DNA of 13,619 nt from Smittium mucronatum (lineage: Eukaryota > Kickxellomycota > Harpellomycetes > Harpellales > Legeriomycetaceae). Under the pieces are notes generated by a model. That model had not been told where the DNA came from. It searched no databases and was given only the letters and a program-made list of their open reading frames with translations. A program made the translations under genes and the position numbers. The number at the start of each line of letters is the position of its first letter. Position 1 is the stretch's first letter. Positions 8,950-13,619 of the stretch are shown here, piece by piece. The DNA is taken from contig LSSL01003594.1 in the NCBI GenBank assembly GCA_001953115.1, forward strand, positions 1 through 13,619. The letters run 5' to 3'.

Positions 8950-9812
8950 ATGAATGTCTGCGATCTTCTTTGTGAACAGGCTTCTGCTCCTTTTACTAAA
9001 AAGTCAAACTCAATTATGTCTGGTGCCTTCCTCCCGCAAGATGTCGATATCAATTCATTAAAACCTTTTAAATGTGATTGGGAGTCTTGCAACAAAGATT
9101 TTGCTAGAAAATCTGATCTTCTTCGTCACATACGCATACACACTGGGGAGCGACCTTTCGTTTGTTCTTGGCCTAGCTGTAACAAAAGTTTTATCCAAAG
9201 GTCCGCTCTTAAAGTCCATATTAGGACCCATACCGGCGAAAAGCCTCACTCTTGTGAAGTTTGCTCCCGTAGTTTTAGTGATGTAAGCTACTTTAACCTT
9301 TTATTGATTGCTGTAATTTTAAATTTCTTTTTTCAATTTCTAATTTTGTATTTTTTTCTTTTAAATAGTCGTCTTCACTAGCTCGTCACCGTCGCATACA
9401 TACTGGATATCGTCCTTATCATTGCGATTTTAAAAATTGTCAAAAACGGTTTACTCGCAAAACTAGTCTTAAGAAGCACTTGATGGTTCACAGTTCTTCT
9501 GATTCTAATGCTGTTTCTGATGATAGCTCAAATAATTCCAGGTACTCTCCCGATCACTTCAACCAATTTGCAGATAATATGTTCTCTTCTGGCGCTCCCT
9601 CTCCCTCTACGCTATACCGCAATGATTCAAAGATCCAGTCTTGCTTTGAAAGTTCGCCAACCGGATCTAATGTTAAGGAAAGCAATCGTTATTTCCCCTC
9701 GTATAATGACAGCTCTCTCAGGTTCGATCTGCGACCAGGGTTGTCTAACGCTAGTATGTGTCAGTCAGAGCCCGTTACTCGTACCCACACTCCTACAAAC
9801 GGTTACTATTAA
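8950..9812 (+). CDS. Four-finger C2H2 zinc-finger transcription factor (two exons: 8950-9282, 9369-9812)
   Basis: Joining the exons gives 258 residues ending in TAA. It should be a nuclear, sequence-specific DNA-binding regulator. Four canonical fingers are visible: C42-C47-H60-H64, C72-C77-H90-H94, C102-C105-H118-H122 and C130-C135-H148-H152. Each has twelve residues between second Cys and first His, and fingers 1, 2 and 4 have four residues between the cysteines. Linkers are TGERP, TGEKP and TGYRP. Residues 1-39 are short and unstructured. Residues 153-258 are rich in Ser and Asn with SP and TP sites (possible kinase targets) and no recognised domain. The ATG follows ACAAAA, with A at -3. 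Met23 is a possible second start. Fingers of this pattern (FIQRSAL, FSDSSSLARHRRIHTG) are common in fungal regulators, but I cannot assign an orthologue or target genes. Confidence 0.93.
9283..9368 (+). other. 86-nt phase-0 spliceosomal intron inside finger 3
   Basis: The intron starts GTAAGC and ends AAATAG after a T-rich tract, with a CTAAT branch-like sequence at 9340-9344, about 25 bases before the acceptor. Removing it joins FSD to SSSLARH and restores the exact C2H2 spacing of finger 3, which is strong evidence for the splice. The junction falls between helix positions -1 and +1 of the recognition helix. The retained intron has no in-frame stop, so an unspliced message would run on to a TAG at 9379-9381. 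Confidence 0.9.
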
Positions 9813-9929
9813 CGCCATGAAAGTTCTTTTCACTGTGATGCATTTCTCATTTTCTCACTAGCCAATTTTTTTCTTTGGCTCATCATATTTTTATTCTATG
9901 ACATTTCACTTCATTATTAGACTCATTTG

Positions 9930-9949
9930 TATATATTCTCTTCAATAAT
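9930..9949 (+). terminator. Likely 3'-end processing signals of the zinc-finger mRNA
   Basis: TATATA at 9930-9935 followed by AATAAT at 9944-9949 resembles the efficiency and positioning elements of fungal polyadenylation sites, 118-137 bases after the TAA. The surrounding 3' region is T-rich. The cleavage point cannot be fixed from sequence alone. Confidence 0.35.
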
Positions 9950-9998
9950 ATTTCGGCTATTTTTCGTATTTTTTGTTTTTGTATTGTCAAAAATTCCG

Positions 9999-10264
9999 AT
10001 TGGTCAATTCTATGGGGTTTTCAGTTGCTTGGTTACAACAATCAACCTGCTAGGTATGGGCCAATAACCGCTACGTTTTGCTTTTTGCTGTACACATTTC
10101 AATCTGTGTTCACGATCATTCAAGCCTCTCACCCAATGAGTGCTTAAGATTAGTTATTTGTACAACTTTTTCAGTTGAAATAGTTGTTTTCTACTGGTCT
10201 TTATTTGGATCAGATTAAATCAGCTCTTTAGAGAATTGAAATTAACTCGATATATATTTATAAA
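9999..10264. promoter_or_regulatory. CCAAT cluster and TATA-like stretch downstream of the gene
   Basis: ATTGG at 9999-10003 and CCAAT at 10061-10065 and 10133-10137 lie in a locally GC-richer patch. A TATATATTTATAAAG stretch follows at 10251-10265. The order resembles a promoter pointing right, but no coding frame follows. If it is active, the transcript would run into the inverted repeat at 10281-10621. This is weak evidence. Confidence 0.25.
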
Positions 10265-10280
10265 GATCCAATAGATTAGC

Positions 10281-10621
10281 AACACTCCTGAAAGTTTTTT
10301 TATCGAGTTATATGGGAGATTCTTTTTGAGAGCTGAACTTCTCGGTTTAAAATTTACTATTTTCCTAATTTGGAAATATGCTAGATTGATATTTTATAAA
10401 AATATTGGGTAATTCCTATTGACAAAGAATTTTTCTACTGGAATAATGGGAAATGTTATCAGAATCAGCATGTATTCACAAATTTATTGGTTTGGAGTAA
10501 AAATCAATTAATTTTCATCCAGTAATTAAAATAGTAAAGAACAGTCTGGTCTTGAAAAGAATCTCCCATATCTAATAATATTTTAGGGTTCTAGTGCATA
10601 AACACTTTCAGAGCCAGTGTT
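10281..10621. repeat. Imperfect long inverted repeat, possible MITE-like remnant
   Basis: ATATGGGAGATTCTTTT at 10310-10326 is perfectly inverted at 10555-10571 (17 bp). Shorter matches flank the core in the same order on both sides. AACACT (10281) and CTGAAAGT (10288-10295) pair with AGTGTT (10616-10621) and ACTTTCAG (10604-10611), and ACTATTTT (10356-10363) pairs with AAAATAGT (10528-10535). Spacing between the blocks differs between the arms, as expected after insertions and deletions. I see no open frame inside and no clear target-site duplication. An old non-autonomous DNA transposon is the simplest reading. Confidence 0.6.
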
Positions 10622-13333
10622 TCAAAAGTGACTTTCACCTTTCAATCAGTCATAACACCGTATTTATAACACTTTTGTACCATTGGATAATTTATCGCTA
10701 AACCAATATAATTTGGTAGTTTGTATTTACAGTGAGGAAAGTGGAATATGGACCCAGAAAAAGCTAATAACCTATTTTTGGTGCCTATTAACTTTTCGAT
10801 ACCGAATCAGCTGCTAAATGGTGCTCAGTTAACGCAAGAAAATGAAATACCGATTACTAGAGCTAACCGGTCTTTTTTTATGTATCGAATCAATAGTCTA
10901 AAATAATTCTAAAGCCAAATTGATAAAAAAAATAGGTTGAAACATTGTAAAGAAAAGCTTTCTAGAAGAAATTCCAAAAGTCTTAACTTTCATTGTCAAT
11001 GTCAATAATAAAGTATATCCCATGAACCAATTCCCAGTGTTACGGAGCAGCTAGAACTGTGGAGGGGTGTAGGGTGAAAGATTTTTTCGATTTGTTTTTT
11101 TTTACTTGTAGATTTTAAAAGTATGTTTAGTAGTATTGTTTAAATAAACATTCCGAGAAATTAATAATAACAATTGAGATTATGTGATTTAGAAAGCCTC
11201 CAAAGCCCATTTAGACTTAATTTTATGAATAAAAGAAGGTCAAGAAATCCTGCTATTGAGATTTAATGTTCGAGTGTGGTTAATTTACTTGGAACACCTT
11301 ATCACTATTCACGTTAGGTCAAAAAAATATCTCCAGAAATTTAGCATTTTTGTTAAAATATAAACCCCCAAAAGGTCGTTTGAAAAGTTATATAAGTCGG
11401 AGTTTAATTGATGCGAGGTACTATTTAGTTATATCTTGTAAAACTAATTCATGGTGAATCAATGAATATTTTAAAAAAAATCAACCCATATGGATAGGGC
11501 CTCAATATGGGGTTTTTTGAATGGATTACATTAGAAAAATGAAAATTACAGAACCGATGTTATCAAATAAATTTTTGAATAGAGGCCTCCTGAACTGATC
11601 AGTGAGTATCAAAACTGGAAACTAAAGGCGTTAATTTTTTTTAAAAAAAGCTTATATTCTGCAAACGCAGTGTGCTTAGAACTGTTGGTCGTATCCCAAT
11701 GAGCGTTATCAGGACTGAAGATCTACAAGACATTTCATCTAACGCTTTTGCCTAGTAAATCTTCAAATTAATGGTATATCACCATTTAAAATAAATATAT
11801 TTCTGTAAAGGATGCATTTTTTTTCCATTTTTCAATATTGAATTTTAATTGTGCTAAAATTAGGTGAAGTTTTTTGTAGATGAAATTTACTTTAGGTCTT
11901 CAGTCACTTCCACTCCATCCTTATAATATATATATCCTTATTTTAAAGAATATTATAAACACTTTGGCACTTTTTCTTTCCGACCTATCTCGTATCGATC
12001 GTTAATTAACTTTTGATTGTTAATTAAGCATACTCATTTGTAATTTTTTGAAAATATCTCAGAATGTTGTAGGATTACACAACTCTCTTTGTCCATAATC
12101 AATCATGAAAACTATATCCAAATTTCTGCCCTAAGATGCCGTGATTTCATCTCTAAAATTTTCAAATTAATACTATAATAAATTCCCCCAAGCCTCCAAT
12201 AAACTTTTGATTATCATAAACTGGTCTGTAAAAATCACATTTTTTAAGCTAAACATCACCTAAAATTGAAAGACACGATTCCATAAAAAAAATTGAATTT
12301 GATTTCTTTTCGATTAATATTTCTGATTTTCATGGTCATATTAAATATCTCTGAAAAGTTTTTAGTGCTGGGTAAGAACAAATAAGCCCCCTGTTACCAT
12401 TTCTATTTTTTTACACGATTATCTTCAAATTTTCGCACAATATCCTAAATTTCTTTGAATTCCATCATTTTTTTTTTATAAATATAAATATTCCATTTAA
12501 AATTCCCGTGATTTTTAACGCCTGAATACGATTAATCATTAAGAGATCAGAAAATAATTCGGAAATATTCTTGACACTCTTGTACACATCAGCCAAGAAG
12601 TTTATTCATATACATCCAGATCTAAATTCTTCTACTGCTCTTGAAATTTTCGGGGCAGAGTCTTCAATAAATTATTCCGAGTTAAAATATAATCCTATAG
12701 ATTGAATAGCTTTTTGCATTACCCTTAAAACCCACAGATGACTTTTAGCATCTTCATATTCAACTATTACCAATCCTCTTATCGCAAATTATTCACTTGA
12801 ATCGGTCACTACCAGCACTGCCTTCGGATATTCATTGCCATTTAGTTTTTATACATCGTCCGTTTTTTAAAATCACGGATTCTATTGATGTGACGTCCGT
12901 ATGAATTTTTTTTTAGGTATATATAAGCAAATTTAAAATATGTTTATGATTTAGATAATGATTTCAAGTTGTTGTATTTTTTTAGAATGCGTATAGGGCT
13001 TTATTGGTATTATAAAGTATTAAAGGTATGGTAATACCTGAAACCAAAATATATTCACTCGCAAATGCCCCCCCTCCCCAATTTGCAAGTCCATATCCCC
13101 AATAGCAAAACCTAGCTTACTGGATGTTATAACATTTCTAATAGGGCTTTTTCTTTTAAATTTCAGCAAATTCGTGTAACTTTTTCGCTGGAAATCAAAT
13201 TCTTCTCTTCGATTTTTTTGAGTACCCAGGGCTTTTTTACCTCCCTCCCGGTTTTATAGAAATCTGAAATTATTTATTTTATATCTAGCAGTGCTCCAAT
13301 GTGTCAAAAATTTATGAATTTCATTTTTTGTAT
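10622..13333. other. AT-rich stretch, no supported gene
   Basis: No open frame of useful length, RNA gene or clear repeat was found. Small items are the palindrome GTTAATTAAC at 12001-12010, directly after ATCGATC, with a second TTAATTAA nearby; T10 runs near 12470 and 12905; and a C-rich patch near 13068-13080. The plus strand is C-over-G between about 11.8 and 13.3 kb. Confidence 0.55.
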
Positions 13334-13399
13334 GCCCCTAAGAGTGAAATCCCTTGCCGTGGTTTAGGGGCTTAATAGTGTACTTTTCAAAGTACACTA
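13334..13399. repeat. Two adjacent hairpins upstream of the right end repeat
   Basis: GCCCCTAA (13334-13341) pairs with TTAGGGGC (13364-13371) across 22 bases. Four bases later, TAGTGTACTTT (13376-13386) is perfectly inverted as AAAGTACACTA (13389-13399) with only TC between. An 11-bp perfect arm with a two-base centre is unlikely by chance. The base composition becomes GC-richer just after it, so it may mark the edge of an inserted element. The position of CTAG inside the stem does not fit the usual Helitron 3' end. Confidence 0.55.
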
Positions 13400-13400
13400 G

Positions 13401-13619
13401 ACCAAAATTTCACATAGCGTTGTACCATATTGGTTGGGAATAGTGGAGACAGTTCACAGCGATTCGGAGGACAGCGATTCCAGAGGAGGACCATCTCGAA
13501 ACAGGAGGAAACAATCGATTAGCACAGCTGAGACATAGTCTAGTGCACAAGTCCAGCGTTCGACAGTCAGACGGATCTCAGCGTCTAACAGCTATTTGTA
13601 GGAAAGCCATGTCGATCAA
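13401..13619 (+). other. GC-richer fragment, possible piece of a transposon reading frame
   Basis: This end stretch is clearly less AT-rich than the DNA before it. One frame is open from 13401 to a TAG at 13536 (45 codons) and includes an acidic SDSEDSDS run followed by a basic segment (RNRRKQ). The acidic run comes from a partial tandem duplication, ACAGCGATTC at 13456 and 13471 (15-bp period, five codons). A second frame is open from 13444 to the window end (58 codons). Neither is recognised, and coding status is unproven. A retroelement or other repeat ORF is the likeliest source. Confidence 0.3.
13535..13619. repeat. Right copy of the 85-bp end repeat
   Basis: It matches 1-85 at 73 of 85 positions in direct orientation and ends at the last base of the window, so the repeat may continue beyond it. 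Compared with the left copy it keeps more G and C. It lies inside a GC-richer fragment that may be part of a mobile element. Confidence 0.85.

Noticed and set aside
8889..9286. Open frames on the minus strand and in a second plus frame over exon 1
   Set aside because: They lie opposite or out of frame with the zinc-finger exon and have no recognisable domains. They are shadows of the real coding frame.
8950..9381. Unspliced 143-residue protein as the main product
   Set aside because: It would end inside finger 3. Splicing restores exact finger spacing and adds a fourth canonical finger, so the two-exon model is far better. The unspliced form is kept only as a possible isoform.
9508..9861. 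Second plus-strand frame overlapping exon 2
   Set aside because: It is out of frame with the spliced zinc-finger reading frame, which continues directly from finger 4, and its product is leucine/serine-rich with no domain.
1..13619. The whole window as one LTR retrotransposon or a circular molecule
   Set aside because: The end copies differ at 12 of 85 positions, so they are not an assembly overlap of a circle. No gag-pol, reverse transcriptase or integrase frame lies between them.

Overview
The window looks like a gene-poor, AT-rich piece of a fungal nuclear genome. The one gene I can support is a plus-strand transcription factor with four C2H2 zinc fingers, encoded by two exons (8950-9282 and 9369-9812) around a short 86-nt spliceosomal intron (GTAAGC...TAG). 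The finger array, with TGERP/TGEKP-type linkers and helix sequences such as FIQRSAL and FSDSSSLARH, is typical of fungal C2H2 regulators. The short intron, the T-rich leader and the lack of any bacterial operon structure also point to a fungus. I cannot name the species. The low gene density suggests a repeat-rich genome, but that is inference.

Layout. The window starts (1-85) and ends (13535-13619) with two copies of the same 85-bp sequence in direct orientation, differing at 12 positions. Palindromes follow the left copy (86-139), and two hairpins stand upstream of the right copy (13334-13399). Positions 140-3380 hold no gene I can support. Positions 3382-4001 carry a dense cluster of nine ATCGAT hexamers, several in a longer TATCGATAAGAA context. 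Positions 4002-6640 hold only weak coding candidates, including a speculative three-exon mini-gene at 5098-5430. A minus-strand frame at 6992-7204 has a faint resemblance to a FLYWCH-type finger.

Positions 7352-7684 are a degenerate tandem array of eight units with a period near 42-43 bp. A GC-richer island (about 7676-8330) with short open frames on both strands leads into the zinc-finger promoter: C-rich tracts at 8371-8413, two CCAAT boxes ten bases apart at 8458 and 8468, ATCGAT at 8363 and 8612, a TATA box at 8679-8688, and a 260-base leader without a single ATG. Downstream of the gene are likely 3'-end signals, then a cluster of CCAAT pentamers and a TATA-like stretch (9999-10264), then a long imperfect inverted repeat (10281-10621). 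Positions 10622-13333 show no gene.

The most notable non-genic signals are the ATCGAT cluster, the helically phased 42-bp array, the inverted repeat and the paired end repeats. Strand composition also switches: the plus strand is strongly G-over-C in about the first 4.4 kb and C-over-G in later intergenic stretches. None of these proves a new system. They are the items to test.
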